DNA from: Chloroflexota bacterium
Lineage (GTDB): Bacteria > Chloroflexota > Limnocylindria > P2-11E
NCBI GenBank assembly: GCA_005881885.1
Contig: VBDX01000116.1
Coordinates: 1 to 51,569 of the forward strand
Direction: 5' to 3'
Length of the DNA: 51,569 nt
Shown: piece by piece, positions 32,912 to 41,336 of the stretch
How positions within the stretch are numbered: position 1 is the first letter of the stretch
Layout of the letters: each line of letters opens with the position of its first letter
Notes under the pieces: generated by a model
Told to the model about the DNA's origin: nothing
The model's input: only the letters and a program-made list of their open reading frames with translations
Databases searched by the model: none
Made by a program: the position numbers and the translations under genes

Positions 32912-33481
32912 GTGCGACAGATTCGCCTCGTTTTCGTCACTCTCGCGATCTTCACGCTCGCTCTGTCATCGCCGGTGTTCGCGGGCTCGAGCGTCGTGGC
33001 AGATGCCACAGGAGACGCGAGGGCCGGCTCGCCTGCGTACCTCGACCTCGTCCAGGTGAAAGTCACCGATCAGGTGGGCAGAGATACGCTCTACTTCTCG
33101 GCGGAGCTCGCCGCCGCCATTCCCGCCACTCCACCCGACGACTTCTTGGCATACAACTGGTTCGCCGACGTGAACGGCGACTCGACGTTGGACTACGTCG
33201 TCGTCGTGCGGTGGTGTACGGAGCGAACTGTCCCGCGGTGCGCCGCCCCGGGACCGCTTCCACGATGGGAAGCGTTCGTGAACCACCTCGGGGTCGGAAA
33301 CACCTACTTCTCGTCGTTCAAGGTCGACGGCGCTACAGCGAAGGCTTTCGTCGATCCCGCGCTGCTCGGCGGTGTGTCCGCGTTCGAGTGGTTCGCGTTG
33401 AACCGCTCCCGTCCCGCGGGCAGCGGAGCGGCCCCGGTCGACTTCGCGCCGAACACCGGCTTCGCGTCTTTCGGTCGCTGA
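32912..33481 (+). CDS. Secreted protein of unknown function
   Basis: A 189-residue exported protein. The GTG at 32912 follows GGGGAGGAAG and opens a textbook signal peptide (RQIRLVFVTLAIFTLALSSPVFAG). The mature part begins SSVVADATGDAR and reads as a beta-rich domain (YLDLVQVKVTDQVGRDTLYFSAEL, WFADVNGDSTLDYVVVV) with two Cys, resembling the dockerin-like or 'heme-binding-type' beta-sandwich domains that measure secreted-protein cargo, though no family is assigned. A strong hairpin follows the stop. Function unknown. Confidence 0.7.
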   Translation: MRQIRLVFVTLAIFTLALSSPVFAGSSVVADATGDARAGSPAYLDLVQVKVTDQVGRDTLYFSAELAAAIPATPPDDFLAYNWFADVNGDSTLDYVVVVRWCTERTVPRCAAPGPLPRWEAFVNHLGVGNTYFSSFKVDGATAKAFVDPALLGGVSAFEWFALNRSRPAGSGAAPVDFAPNTGFASFGR

Positions 33482-33489
33482 CTCTGAAA

Positions 33490-33514
33490 CCCCGGCGGAG
33501 AGCCTCCGCCGGGG
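33490..33514. terminator. Terminator hairpin between convergent genes
   Basis: Perfect 11-bp stem CCCCGGCGGAG / CTCCGCCGGGG with a 3-nt loop (AGC), in the 45-bp gap between convergent genes. No T-run on either side, so it may act as a barrier in both directions rather than as a classic terminator. Confidence 0.65.
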
Positions 33515-33526
33515 AATCAGACACGG

Positions 33527-34087
33527 TTATCCGAAATACCCGTAGTCGCCGAACACAAGCCGGAGGAACGCGAGGCCGCAGAGGATCACGAGCAGCACGC
33601 GATGCGAGAGGATCGCGCGAGGGCGCTCCTTGGCGACGAGCGCGACCTGTCCCCAGAAGAAGAGCACGAGGCTAATCTCCGCCCACATGAATGCGGCGTG
33701 CTCGTAGCCGAGGCCACTCCAGCGGTAGGGCTGCGTCATGGTCCAGTTGAGGAGCGCGTTCGCCGCCTGATAGAGGTGGACGATCACGGTGATGAGCGCG
33801 GCACCCAGGAGTGCGCCGGCGATCTCGGCGCCGTGCGGGCGCCGTCGCCAGGTCGCGAGCTGGCCCACGATGAACACGTTCACCAGAGGAATGAGGAGCG
33901 CGTCACCGATCAGCGCGGATGTGTAGGAAAGTGTCGTGCGGTAGTTCGCGGCGATCGGATCGTCCTGCCAGCGGAGCCAGGCGCTCCCGGCGGCCTGCAC
34001 GATGAAGCCGAAGAAACACGTGACGCCGAAGACGAGACCGAGAAGAAGCCAGGGGCGCTCTTCGACGCGCGCGACCGTCCGCAGCAT
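33527..34087 (-). CDS. Polytopic membrane protein of unknown function
   Basis: A 186-residue protein with about five TM helices (near 13-30, 55-78, 86-108, 127-150, 160-178). Loops carry QDDPIAANYRTTLSY and a WTMTQPYRWSGLGYEH stretch with several aromatic residues that could bind a cofactor or lipid. No family recognised. It lies downstream of the transglutaminase-like gene on the same strand. Confidence 0.65.
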   Translation of the reverse strand: MLRTVARVEERPWLLLGLVFGVTCFFGFIVQAAGSAWLRWQDDPIAANYRTTLSYTSALIGDALLIPLVNVFIVGQLATWRRRPHGAEIAGALLGAALITVIVHLYQAANALLNWTMTQPYRWSGLGYEHAAFMWAEISLVLFFWGQVALVAKERPRAILSHRVLLVILCGLAFLRLVFGDYGYFG

Positions 34088-34131
34088 CGGCCCTTCCCCT
34101 CTCCGATTTCGGTAGCGGCAGCCTACCGGAT

Positions 34132-34740
34132 TCAGTGCGCGGGAGCACCAAGCACACCAGCGTCATAGGAGCGCCGGTCGACACGCGGTAGCCGACGCGC
34201 GACCGCGGCCGGGATCAATTTGGTGTGCTTCGCCTCCGCGAGGAACTCGACCACCGGCCAGAGGTCCTCCTCAGCGGTCATCCAGCCGATACGGTCGAAA
34301 CGCGCGAGCGAGAGTGGGCGCGAGTACGCGCGCAGGGATCGATCGCCGTCCCAGTTGAAGTACGCCTCGAAATAGCTCATGACGAGCTCGCGCACGGTGC
34401 GATACACGGGCGTGCGGAAGCGGAGTCCGGAGAACTTCGAGATCGCGACCGAACCCCAGAGGCCCCGATCGCGGTAGACCGCGAGCACGTGATCGTCATC
34501 GTCCTCGGCCTCGAGATCGACGAGCAGCGGAGGCCGACCGTTGACGCGAAATGCCGCCGCCGCGAAGAACGCGCCCTCCGCGCAATGCGCAGTGCCGTCG
34601 CGGAGGACACGCCGCGGAGAGCGCAGCGTGTCGCCATCGGGTTCGGTGTTATACGGAAGTCGGTCGAGATAGGCCTGCACGCGCTCCGGCGTGTCCAGAC
34701 GCCGCAGCGCGGCGAGCTCGCGCGGTGTCAGTCCGTACAC
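34132..34740 (-). CDS. Transglutaminase-like cysteine-fold protein
   Basis: A 202-residue soluble protein. It shows the layout of transglutaminase-like papain-fold proteins: a conserved Cys in GTAHCAEGAFFAAAAF (Cys53), a His in DDDHVLAVYRD (His84) and a following strand with SKFSGLRF. A catalytic Cys-His pair is therefore present, with the third residue probably an Asp or Asn in the next loop. No signal peptide. Its substrate is unknown; bacterial relatives act as proteases or acyltransferases. The aldolase gene ends 3 bp upstream, so the pair is probably cotranscribed. Confidence 0.65.
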   Translation of the reverse strand: MYGLTPRELAALRRLDTPERVQAYLDRLPYNTEPDGDTLRSPRRVLRDGTAHCAEGAFFAAAAFRVNGRPPLLVDLEAEDDDDHVLAVYRDRGLWGSVAISKFSGLRFRTPVYRTVRELVMSYFEAYFNWDGDRSLRAYSRPLSLARFDRIGWMTAEEDLWPVVEFLAEAKHTKLIPAAVARRLPRVDRRSYDAGVLGAPAH

Positions 34741-34743
34741 GAG

Positions 34744-35487
34744 CTAGAGCAGTTCCGCCGTGCCGTGCTTCCTCGCGAGGTAGTCGAACGCCGCCCGGAT
34801 CGCGCCGGGATACCAGATCGTCTTCTTGCGGAGCGCCTCTTCCTCAGACGTGTGATGGATCTTGGCGTCCGCGGTCGGCTGCGCGAGGAGCTGGATCTCC
34901 GCGGCGCGCTCCAGCATCACCGCCGCGTAGCAGGCTTCGGCGACGGTCGGGCCCACGACCACGATTCCGTGGTCGCGCAGGAAGAGCGCGCGGGCTTTTC
35001 CGAGCGCGCGACCGACCGCCTTCCCCTGCGCCGGCGTGCGCACGAGATCGGTGAACTCTGTGAAGGTGGGTACGCCGGGCGGCCAAAAGTACGCGCCTTC
35101 ATGAGAGACCGGCCGCAATTCGAGCCCGCGCGCCGCGAAGGCCAGGCTGAACCGCGGATGGGTGTGGACCACGGCGAGGACCTCGGGGCGCGTTCGCATG
35201 ATCTCGGTGTGGATCGGGAACTCCTCGTGGAGGCGCTGCCACCCGTCGACCCTGGACCCATCGAGCTCGAGACGGACAAGATGCTTCTCGCGCACTTCGT
35301 CGAGTCCGACGCCCGACCCTTTCATCCAGAGCGTCTCTGACCCCGGGAAGCGCGCACTCACATGGCCGTAGATGTTGTCGACCTGCCCTTCGCCTGCGAG
35401 GATGCGGCATGCGAGGACGAGATCGCGCTTCAGCGCGCGCTCATCGGTCGTCGAGCGATCGACGATGTCCGCGAGCGGCTTCGCCAC
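34744..35487 (-). CDS. Class II aldolase/adducin-family protein
   Basis: A 247-residue class II aldolase fold protein. Zinc-site motifs are seen: GHVSARFPG, HTEIMRTRPEVLAVVHTHPRFSLAFA (His pair of HTHP) and LRDHGIVVVGPTVAEAC (distal His). The family includes L-fuculose-phosphate aldolase, ribulose-5-phosphate epimerase and related decarboxylases or non-phosphorylated aldolases. No phosphate-binding specificity can be stated. The GTG start faces an N-acyl-D-amino-acid deacylase-like gene across 22 bp. Confidence 0.87.
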   Translation of the reverse strand: MAKPLADIVDRSTTDERALKRDLVLACRILAGEGQVDNIYGHVSARFPGSETLWMKGSGVGLDEVREKHLVRLELDGSRVDGWQRLHEEFPIHTEIMRTRPEVLAVVHTHPRFSLAFAARGLELRPVSHEGAYFWPPGVPTFTEFTDLVRTPAQGKAVGRALGKARALFLRDHGIVVVGPTVAEACYAAVMLERAAEIQLLAQPTADAKIHHTSEEEALRKKTIWYPGAIRAAFDYLARKHGTAELL

Positions 35488-35494
35488 CGCTGCC

Positions 35495-35500
35495 TAGTAT
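35495..35500 (+). promoter_or_regulatory. -10 box in a 22-bp divergent gap
   Basis: TAGTAT lies 9 nt before the ATG at 35510. On the other strand the overlapping CATACT sits 8 nt before the aldolase GTG at 35487. Arrangement parallels the TANNNTA sites at 27451 and 31371, but the minus -10 is imperfect. Confidence 0.35.
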
Positions 35501-35509
35501 GGCCGCCCG

Positions 35510-37105
35510 ATGCACGACGTCGTCATACGCAACGGGACGGTGTACGACGGCGAGGGCGGGATGCCGTACGCCGCCGATGTCGCGATCGACGGGGATCGGA
35601 TCAGCGCGGTGATGCCTGCGATCGGAGATCGCGGCCGCCGCGAGATAGACGCGGCGGGCCTCGCGGTCGGCCCCGGTTTCATCAACATGCTGTCCTGGGC
35701 GATCCCGTCGCTGATCGCCGATGGCCGAGCCCAGAGCGACGTCCGGCAGGGCGTGACGCTCGAGGTATTCGGCGAAGGATCTTCCATGGGACCGCTTACC
35801 GACGAGATGCGGCGGGACCACATCGAACGCCAGACGGACATCAAGTACGACGTCCCGTGGACGACGCTCCGCGAGGGCCTCGAGCACCTCGTCCGCCGGG
35901 GCGTGTCGGTCAACGTCGCCTCGTTCGTCGGCGCGACGACGCTCCGCGTGCACGAGGTCGGCTACGACGACCGGCCCGCCACACCCGCTGAGCTCGAGCG
36001 GATGCGCGCGCTCGCCCGCGATGCCGCCGCGGAGGGCGCGCTCGGCGTGGGCTCCGCCCTGATCTACACGCCGGGAACTTTTGCGTCGACTGACGAGCTC
36101 GTCGGGCTCTCCGAAGCCACCGGCGGCACGTACATCTCGCACCTGCGCAACGAGGGCGACCGGCTCCTCGAGGCCGTAGACGAGCTCATCGAGATCACGC
36201 GCCGGGCGAAGGTCCGCGGCGAGATCTACCACCTCAAGGAGGCCGGCCGAGCGAATTGGTCGAAGCTCCCGGCCGTGATCGAACGCGTCGAAAGCGCGCG
36301 TGCCGCGGGGCTCGACATCACGGCGGATATGTACACGTACACCGCCGGCGCGACCGGCCTGAATGCATCAATGCCTCCGTGGGTGCAAGAGGGCGGGTTC
36401 AAGGCGTGGTTCGTTCGCCTCCGCGATCCGGCGGTGCGCGAACGGGTCGCCCGCGAGATGCGTGCCCCAGGCAAGGAGTGGGAGAACCTCTACCTCGCCG
36501 CGGGCGGCGCGGAGGGCGTGCTCCTCGTGTCCTTCAAGACCGCGCGGCTGAAGCAGCTCACCGGGAAGACGCTCGCCGAGGTCGCGAGGCTTCGATCGGT
36601 CTCGCCCGAGGAAGCGGCGATCGACCTTGTCGTCGAGGACGAGAGCCGCGTGGGCGCCTGCTACTTCGTGGCCTCCGAGGACAATTTGCGCCGTCAGGTC
36701 GCGCTCCCGTGGATGAGCTTCGGCTCAGATGAGGGCGCGCCCGCGCCGGAAGGCGTCTTCCTCAAGTCGAATCCGCATCCGCGCGCGTACGGCACGTTCG
36801 CGCGGTTACTGGGCCACTACGTTCGCGACGAAGGCCTTGCCTCGCTCGAGGACGTGATCCGACGACTCACGAGCTTTCCTGCTGAGAATCTCGGCCTGGC
36901 CAAGCGGGGGCGTCTCGCGCGCGGTTACTTCGCCGACATCGTCGCTTTCGACGCCTCGTCGATCGGCGAACACGCGACATACGCGGATCCGCACAGATAC
37001 GCGACCGGGATGGTCCATGTCTTTGTGAACGGAGATCAGGTGCTGCGCGACGGCGAGCACACCGGCGCGCGCCCGGGACGCGTCCTCGCGCCCGGGCGGG
37101 ACTAG
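35510..37105 (+). CDS. N-acyl-D-amino-acid deacylase-like amidohydrolase
   Basis: A 531-residue amidohydrolase-superfamily member of the D-aminoacylase group: HDVVIRNGTVYDGEGG, IGDRGRREIDAAGLAVGPGF, SLIADGRAQSDVRQGVTLEVFGEGSSMGPL, YISHLRNEG (metal His), ITADMYTYTAGATGLNASMPPW, SNPHPRAYGTFARLLGHYVRDEGLASLEDVIRRLTS and KRGRLARGYFADIVAFD. The first metal motif, usually PGFIDxHxH/D, reads GPGFINMLSWA without His. That form recurs in a subgroup of these enzymes, suggesting a one-metal site. It likely hydrolyses an N-acyl or cyclic amide; substrate unknown. It ends 4 nt into the convergent HAAS gene. Confidence 0.88.
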   Translation: MHDVVIRNGTVYDGEGGMPYAADVAIDGDRISAVMPAIGDRGRREIDAAGLAVGPGFINMLSWAIPSLIADGRAQSDVRQGVTLEVFGEGSSMGPLTDEMRRDHIERQTDIKYDVPWTTLREGLEHLVRRGVSVNVASFVGATTLRVHEVGYDDRPATPAELERMRALARDAAAEGALGVGSALIYTPGTFASTDELVGLSEATGGTYISHLRNEGDRLLEAVDELIEITRRAKVRGEIYHLKEAGRANWSKLPAVIERVESARAAGLDITADMYTYTAGATGLNASMPPWVQEGGFKAWFVRLRDPAVRERVAREMRAPGKEWENLYLAAGGAEGVLLVSFKTARLKQLTGKTLAEVARLRSVSPEEAAIDLVVEDESRVGACYFVASEDNLRRQVALPWMSFGSDEGAPAPEGVFLKSNPHPRAYGTFARLLGHYVRDEGLASLEDVIRRLTSFPAENLGLAKRGRLARGYFADIVAFDASSIGEHATYADPHRYATGMVHVFVNGDQVLRDGEHTGARPGRVLAPGRD

Positions 37106-37680
37106 GCGAGCCGAACCCTTGGGGAGTTCGTTCGTGTCAGCCGATATGCCAGGTACGCAGCCGCCACAAGCGGAAGTGACCCGAGTGTTCCGACAAAGAG
37201 CGGCGCGGCACTCCCCAGCGACGGCACGAGCGTCCCAACGACGGGCCCAACGAACGGTGCCGAGAGCGGGAACCCCATCGCGAACGTGACCGCCCCGATC
37301 GCCGTCGCGATCACCTTCTCGCGTCGTGTCCAGACCCGAGAGAGCAGCATCAGGATGGCGCCGACCGGCCAGGCCATGACCGTGAGCGCGATCGCCGCTA
37401 CCTCGAGCCAGCTCCAGACGTAGGGTGCTGAGGCCGCCGGCTGCGCCACGACTGTGGTGGAGCCAACTTCACGCGCAAGATCGGCCGGTTCGCCGAGCCG
37501 GTCACATATCGCAAGGAGATCCTCGTCCGTTTCGTCGGCGAGCGCGGCCCGTGCCTCCGCGAAGTGCGCACGAACGTCCTCGACGAGCTCACGGCGGCGC
37601 TGGGGATCGGAACCACCCAGTCCAAGGTCGAGCCGTGCTAGGTACCCCTCGATGATGGCGGTCGCGTGCGGAGCGCTCAT
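37102..37680 (-). CDS. HAAS/DUF1700-like membrane protein paired with PadR
   Basis: A 192-residue protein. The N-terminal helical cytoplasmic domain (about 1-85: IIEGYLARLDLGL...RRELVEDVRAHFAEARAALADETDEDLLAICDRLGEPADLAREVG) is the HAAS-type module, followed by four TM helices. HAAS proteins are usually encoded next to PadR regulators and are thought to act as membrane partners in signalling. The ATG at 37680 overlaps the PadR stop as ATGA. An earlier in-frame start (37731) would overlap padR more and is not preferred. The stop overlaps the 3' end of the amidohydrolase by 4 nt. Confidence 0.8.
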   Translation of the reverse strand: MSAPHATAIIEGYLARLDLGLGGSDPQRRRELVEDVRAHFAEARAALADETDEDLLAICDRLGEPADLAREVGSTTVVAQPAASAPYVWSWLEVAAIALTVMAWPVGAILMLLSRVWTRREKVIATAIGAVTFAMGFPLSAPFVGPVVGTLVPSLGSAAPLFVGTLGSLPLVAAAYLAYRLTRTNSPRVRLA

Positions 37681-38012
37681 CGCGCACCTCCTTGTAGCGT
37701 TCGATCGATAGCCGTTCGAAGCGTCGCCCACTCCCGTCTGAAGGACGTGAGCGCTCGGTGGCCGGGTGCCGATAGCCGGTAGTACTTCCGCGGCGGGCCG
37801 GCGCTCGTCGTCGGACGCCGCTCGACGGCGACGAGACCTTCTCGATGGAGGCGCGCTAAGAGCGGATAGATGGTCCCCTCGCTGGTCAGCATTCCGTCGA
37901 CCTCGCCGAGTCTCTGCACCAGCTCGTAGCCGTAGCGGGGCTCGCCCTCAAGCTGCGCCAACACGCAGAACTCCAACAGCCCCTTGCGCATCTGGGTGAT
38001 GTCGACGGCCAT
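37677..38012 (-). CDS. PadR-family transcriptional regulator
   Basis: A 111-residue winged-helix protein: MRKGLLEFCVLAQLEGEPRYGYELVQRL (HTH start), SEGTIYPLLARLHREGLVAVERR (recognition helix and wing) and GPPRKYYRLSAPGHRAL. This is the short (subfamily 2) form with a brief C-terminal helix for dimerisation. The ATG at 38012 lies 6 nt after a TAGTCT -10 box, so the mRNA is probably leaderless; GTG at 38015 is an alternative. A palindrome (38032-38052) sits upstream of the -10 box, so autorepression is likely. The HAAS gene follows by an ATGA overlap. Confidence 0.9.
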   Translation of the reverse strand: MAVDITQMRKGLLEFCVLAQLEGEPRYGYELVQRLGEVDGMLTSEGTIYPLLARLHREGLVAVERRPTTSAGPPRKYYRLSAPGHRALTSFRREWATLRTAIDRTLQGGAR

Positions 38013-38018
38013 CACCGC

Positions 38019-38052
38019 AGACTAGCAGCAACTACTATGTATTACAAGGTAG
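38019..38052 (-). promoter_or_regulatory. PadR promoter with candidate PadR operator
   Basis: Minus-strand TAGTCT at 38024-38019 is the -10 box. Upstream lies an imperfect palindrome, 38032-38052: centre TGTATTACA with perfect TGTA/TACA arms, outer CTAC/GTAG arms, two mismatched pairs between. It spans about -20 to -40 relative to the predicted start, where a bound dimer would exclude RNA polymerase. Confidence 0.5.
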
Positions 38053-38059
38053 AGTCCTC

Positions 38060-39127
38060 TCAGCGAAGCTGTTCGGCCATCCAGTCGGCCATCGCCGGGC
38101 GGTACTTGTACGGGATGTTGTTGCAGACGTGATTGCCTTCGGGGTAAAGCAAGAGCGTCGCGTTGGGCGCCTCGCGCACGATACGTTCGGCCTGCTCCGG
38201 CGGAAAGAGCCGGTCCTTGCCGCCGTGTATCACGAGCAGCGGGCACGTCACATCCTTGAGCACGCCACGGAGCGTGAGCGCCTTCGATCGCTCGAACGCC
38301 TCGTTCTCGTCGCGGGACTTGGTGTAGAAGACGTACCCGCCCCGAGTGAGCGGGTTGAGCGCGGCCCAGCACTCGGAGAGGTCGTACGGCCCGGCGAGCG
38401 CGACGAGAGCACGTAGCCGTTTCTCCTCTGCCGCCGCGCGCGGCCCGTAGATGCCGCCCATGCTGATTCCCATCAGGCCCACGCGGCCGAGATCCACGCT
38501 CGCGCCCTCGGTCGCGAGGTGATCGAGCAGCGGAGTGATCACGCTCGCCCAGTCGGCGCGTATCGGAAAGCGCGGCGCGTTCTCCCCCTGCCCCGGGCCG
38601 TCGATCGTGAGCGTGGCGAGGCCACGCCGAAGGAACTCGTTCTCGATCGCGTAGAGCTCTTCCTTCACCGAGTCGAGCCCGGGGACGAGCAGGACGAGCG
38701 GAGGCTGGGGAACGTCGCGAGGCCGGCGCAGGATCCCAGGGATGACCGCGGCTTCGAATGGCGCTTCGATGCGCCGGCCGGGCGGGTCGAGGTGTGGCAA
38801 CGCCTTCGCGTACGTGGCCACCGTGCGCTCGCGCAGCGCGTCGTGCAGTGGGAGGTCCTCGAACCAGAGGAACTTGCCGAGGTGGTACGACCACGCGGCG
38901 CGCTGGTAGGCGGCCGCTGCCGTCACGAGACGGCCCGCGCGTTCCGCTTCGTCGGCGAGCACACGGTGTCCATCGCCCACTCGCTTCCAATTCGGCGCCC
39001 AGTCACGCCACTCGACCGTCGCGGCCAGAACCTGCTCGAAGTCGTTGACGTCGATGCCGTTCGCGACGAAGCGTGGCTTCCAGTGCGCCGCAGCGAGCTG
39101 GACCCGATTGGCCGTCTCGACGGTCAC
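38060..39127 (-). CDS. Alpha/beta hydrolase with N-terminal helical cap
   Basis: A 355-residue alpha/beta hydrolase. The first 120 residues form a helical cap domain. The core shows VPGLDSVKEE (oxyanion turn), GPGQGEN, the nucleophile elbow MGISMGG (Ser222), GGKDRLFPP (Asp305) and EGNHVCNN (His333). Cap and core layout resembles the C-C-bond hydrolase 2,6-dihydroxypseudooxynicotine hydrolase and FrsA-type proteins, suggesting cleavage of a 1,3-dicarbonyl-type or ester substrate. The GTG start overlaps the E2 stop as GTGA. This is the last gene of the 12-gene catabolic operon. Confidence 0.82.
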   Translation of the reverse strand: MTVETANRVQLAAAHWKPRFVANGIDVNDFEQVLAATVEWRDWAPNWKRVGDGHRVLADEAERAGRLVTAAAAYQRAAWSYHLGKFLWFEDLPLHDALRERTVATYAKALPHLDPPGRRIEAPFEAAVIPGILRRPRDVPQPPLVLLVPGLDSVKEELYAIENEFLRRGLATLTIDGPGQGENAPRFPIRADWASVITPLLDHLATEGASVDLGRVGLMGISMGGIYGPRAAAEEKRLRALVALAGPYDLSECWAALNPLTRGGYVFYTKSRDENEAFERSKALTLRGVLKDVTCPLLVIHGGKDRLFPPEQAERIVREAPNATLLLYPEGNHVCNNIPYKYRPAMADWMAEQLR

Positions 39128-40302
39128 AGGTCGGCGCGCTCGAGTCGCTCCGCGACCGCGGTGAGGTAGCGAGCCGCCGTCGCGCCGTCGGCGACGCGGT
39201 GGTCGACGGACAGGGTCAGCGTGGCGACCGGGCGGACCAGCGCGCTCCCGTCCTTTGCGATCACACGATCGGTCACCCGGCCTAGCGCGAGGATCGCGGC
39301 CTCCGGCGGATTCACGATCGCCGTGAACCGGTCGACGCCGAGCGTGCCGAGGTTCGAGACGGTGAAGACCGCTCCGCCAAGCTCGTGCTCCGCGAGCTTG
39401 CCCGCGCGCGCGTGCTGCTCGAGCCGCTCGCGCTCGCGCGCCAGCTTGCTCAGGTCCTTTCGGTCGGCGTCGCGCAATACCGGGACGAGGAGGCCGTCAT
39501 CGAGCGCGATCGCGATACCGACGTGGATGGCGTCGGAGATGACCAGGGCGTCATCTTCGATTCGCCCACGCAGGCGGGGATGATCGCGCAGCGCCTTGGC
39601 GCACGCCGCGACGATCGCGTCGGTATACGAGGCGCCGGCCTTCGTGCGCGCCTCGTTCGCGGCGCTCATGTCGACGTCGCGGGAGATCGAGAACTGCGGC
39701 TGCTCCCGGACGCTGCGCGTCATTCGCTCGGCGATGGCGCGGCGCATGCGCGAGAGAGGCTCGCGACGCTCGCCAGAAGGAGCGGCGGGCGAGGTCGATG
39801 CGGTCTCGACATCTTCCATCGTCACCCGCCCGCCGGGACCCGAGCCACGAACGCTTGAGATTTCGATTCCAAGGTCCTGTGCCCGCTTGCGGGCCGCAGG
39901 AGAGGAGCGGACGCGATCCTCGGATGACTCCGCGAGGGGCTGAGCTTCCGAGGGCCCCCGCGCGCCGGGGGGACCCCCAGCCGACGAAGGCTGGGGGTCG
40001 GCGCGTAGAGAGGGTTTCGGAAGCTCAGCCCCGAGCAACTCCGAGGGCAAAGGTTCGTCTGCCGTGTCAGAAATCAGCGCGATGACTGTCGCGACCGGAG
40101 CGGAGGAGTCGGCGGAATAAAGGATGCGGCGGAGGGTCCCGGCGGCGGGTGACTCCACTTCCATGGTGGCCTTGTCGGTCTCGACTTCGAAGAGGACCTC
40201 GCCCGCCGCGACGGCGTCGCCTTCGCGTTTGTGCCACGCGACGATGCGCCCCTCGTCCATCGTCAGCCCGAGCTTGGGGAGGATGACGCGCGTGACGCTC
40301 AG
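39124..40302 (-). CDS. 2-oxoacid/acetoin dehydrogenase E2 component (dihydrolipoamide acyltransferase)
   Basis: About 392 residues. A lipoyl domain (residues 1-75, lipoylated Lys44 in [16 protein letters not shown]), a Pro/Ala/Ser-rich linker, a peripheral subunit-binding domain ([16 protein letters not shown]...[13 protein letters not shown]) and a catalytic domain ending [10 protein letters not shown] (active His and Asp of DHRxxDG). The first ATG (40260) would cut into the lipoyl domain; the family N-terminus [16 protein letters not shown] continues upstream. There, CTG 40302 overlaps the E1beta stop as CTGA, the same junction type as other operon genes, so a CTG start is proposed. A nested palindrome (39936-40032) encodes part of the linker. 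No E3 gene is in the operon. Confidence 0.85.
   Translation of the reverse strand: MSVTRVILPKLGLTMDEGRIVAWHKREGDAVAAGEVLFEVETDKATMEVESPAAGTLRRILYSADSSAPVATVIALISDTADEPLPSELLGAELPKPSLRADPQPSSAGGPPGARGPSEAQPLAESSEDRVRSSPAARKRAQDLGIEISSVRGSGPGGRVTMEDVETASTSPAAPSGERREPLSRMRRAIAERMTRSVREQPQFSISRDVDMSAANEARTKAGASYTDAIVAACAKALRDHPRLRGRIEDDALVISDAIHVGIAIALDDGLLVPVLRDADRKDLSKLARERERLEQHARAGKLAEHELGGAVFTVSNLGTLGVDRFTAIVNPPEAAILALGRVTDRVIAKDGSALVRPVATLTLSVDHRVADGATAARYLTAVAERLERADL
39936..40032. repeat. Nested palindromic element inside the E2 gene linker
   Basis: A 97-bp element. Outer arms are a perfect 16-bp inverted repeat: GGGGCTGAGCTTCCGA (39936-39951) and TCGGAAGCTCAGCCCC (40017-40032). Inside are CGCGCCG (39961-39967) with CGGCGCG (39999-40005) and GACCCCCAGCC (39972-39982) with GGCTGGGGGTC (39989-39999). 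It is read through in frame and supplies most of the lipoyl-PSBD linker. No transposase. Confidence 0.8.
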
Positions 40303-41336
40303 CCGACGAGCTCCTTCGCGGCCGCGACGATGTCACCCGCCTGCGGGACCACGCTCTTCTCGAGGTGCTGGGCATACGGGATCGGCGTATCGAGACCGGC
40401 GAGACGCTTAGGCGGCGCGTCGAGCTCGTCGAACGCCTCCTCGGCGATCATCGCGGCGATCTCCGCGCCATACCCGCCACGCTTGATCGCTTCGTGAACG
40501 ACGAGCACGCGGTGGGTCTTGCGCACGGATGCGAGGATCCTGGCCTTGTCGAGCGGGACGAGCGTCCGTACGTCGACGACCTCCGCCGCGATGCCCTGGT
40601 CCGCGAGCGTCGCGGCCGCCTCCAGAGCGAACAACACCTCGCGCGACCAGGTCACGATCGTGAGATCGGTCCCTTCGCGTTTGATGTCGGCCTGACCGAG
40701 CGGCACGACATGCTCGCCCTCGGGTACCGCGCCTTTGGTGCGATAGAGGAGCTTGTGTTCGAGGAAGATCACCGGGTTGTCGTCCCGGATCGCCGCAGTG
40801 AGGAGTCCCTTCGCATCCGCCGGCGTCGCGGGCATGACGAGCTTGAGTCCCGCGACGTGCGCGAACCACGCCTCCAGGGACTTGGAGTGCTGCGCCGCGT
40901 TGCCGCGGCCTGAGCCGCCCTGGGTGCGGAGCACCATCGGCACGCGCGCCTGCCCGCCGAACATGAAGCGGTTCTGCGCAGCCTGGTTCACGATCTGGTC
41001 CATCGCGAGGCCCGAGAAGTCGACGTACATGAGCTCGACGATCGGACGCAGTCCGGTCAGCGCGGCGCCGACCGCCGCCCCGACGATGCCGATCTCGCTG
41101 ATTGGAGTCTGGCGGATGCGGGTCGGGCCGAAGCGGTCCAGCAGACCGGCGGTGACCTGGAAGGCGCCGCCATGTTCGGCGATGTCCTCGCCGATCACGA
41201 TCACGCGCTCGTCGCGCTCCATCTCGAGGCGGAGCGCCTCGTTCAGCGCCTCGTTGTAGAACATCTCGCGAGTCGAGGAGCTCTGCCCCCCGGCCCCCGG
41301 CCTCGGCTCCGTGGTAGTCGCGGTCTTAGGTGGCAT
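40299..41336 (-). CDS. 2-oxoacid/acetoin dehydrogenase E1 component, beta subunit
   Basis: A 345-residue TPP-dependent E1beta: [118 protein letters not shown] and [31 protein letters not shown]. Sequence flavour is close to AcoB-type acetoin dehydrogenase and pyruvate dehydrogenase E1beta. ATG 41336 overlaps the E1alpha stop by 11 nt and adds a 24-residue leader that contains a GC-rich repeat (41270-41299). ATG 41264, at the family N-terminus, is an alternative. Confidence 0.88.
   Translation of the reverse strand: MPPKTATTTEPRPGAGGQSSSTREMFYNEALNEALRLEMERDERVIVIGEDIAEHGGAFQVTAGLLDRFGPTRIRQTPISEIGIVGAAVGAALTGLRPIVELMYVDFSGLAMDQIVNQAAQNRFMFGGQARVPMVLRTQGGSGRGNAAQHSKSLEAWFAHVAGLKLVMPATPADAKGLLTAAIRDDNPVIFLEHKLLYRTKGAVPEGEHVVPLGQADIKREGTDLTIVTWSREVLFALEAAATLADQGIAAEVVDVRTLVPLDKARILASVRKTHRVLVVHEAIKRGGYGAEIAAMIAEEAFDELDAPPKRLAGLDTPIPYAQHLEKSVVPQAGDIVAAAKELVG
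41270..41299. repeat. 30-bp repeat, copy 1 (E1alpha-E1beta junction)
   Basis: On the minus strand it begins CGGGGGCCGGGG and ends CGACTC. It matches the copy at 43314-43343 at 25 of 30 positions without gaps. Both copies lie at the 5' end of an operon gene, just after the upstream stop codon and before the conserved domain. Confidence 0.55.
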
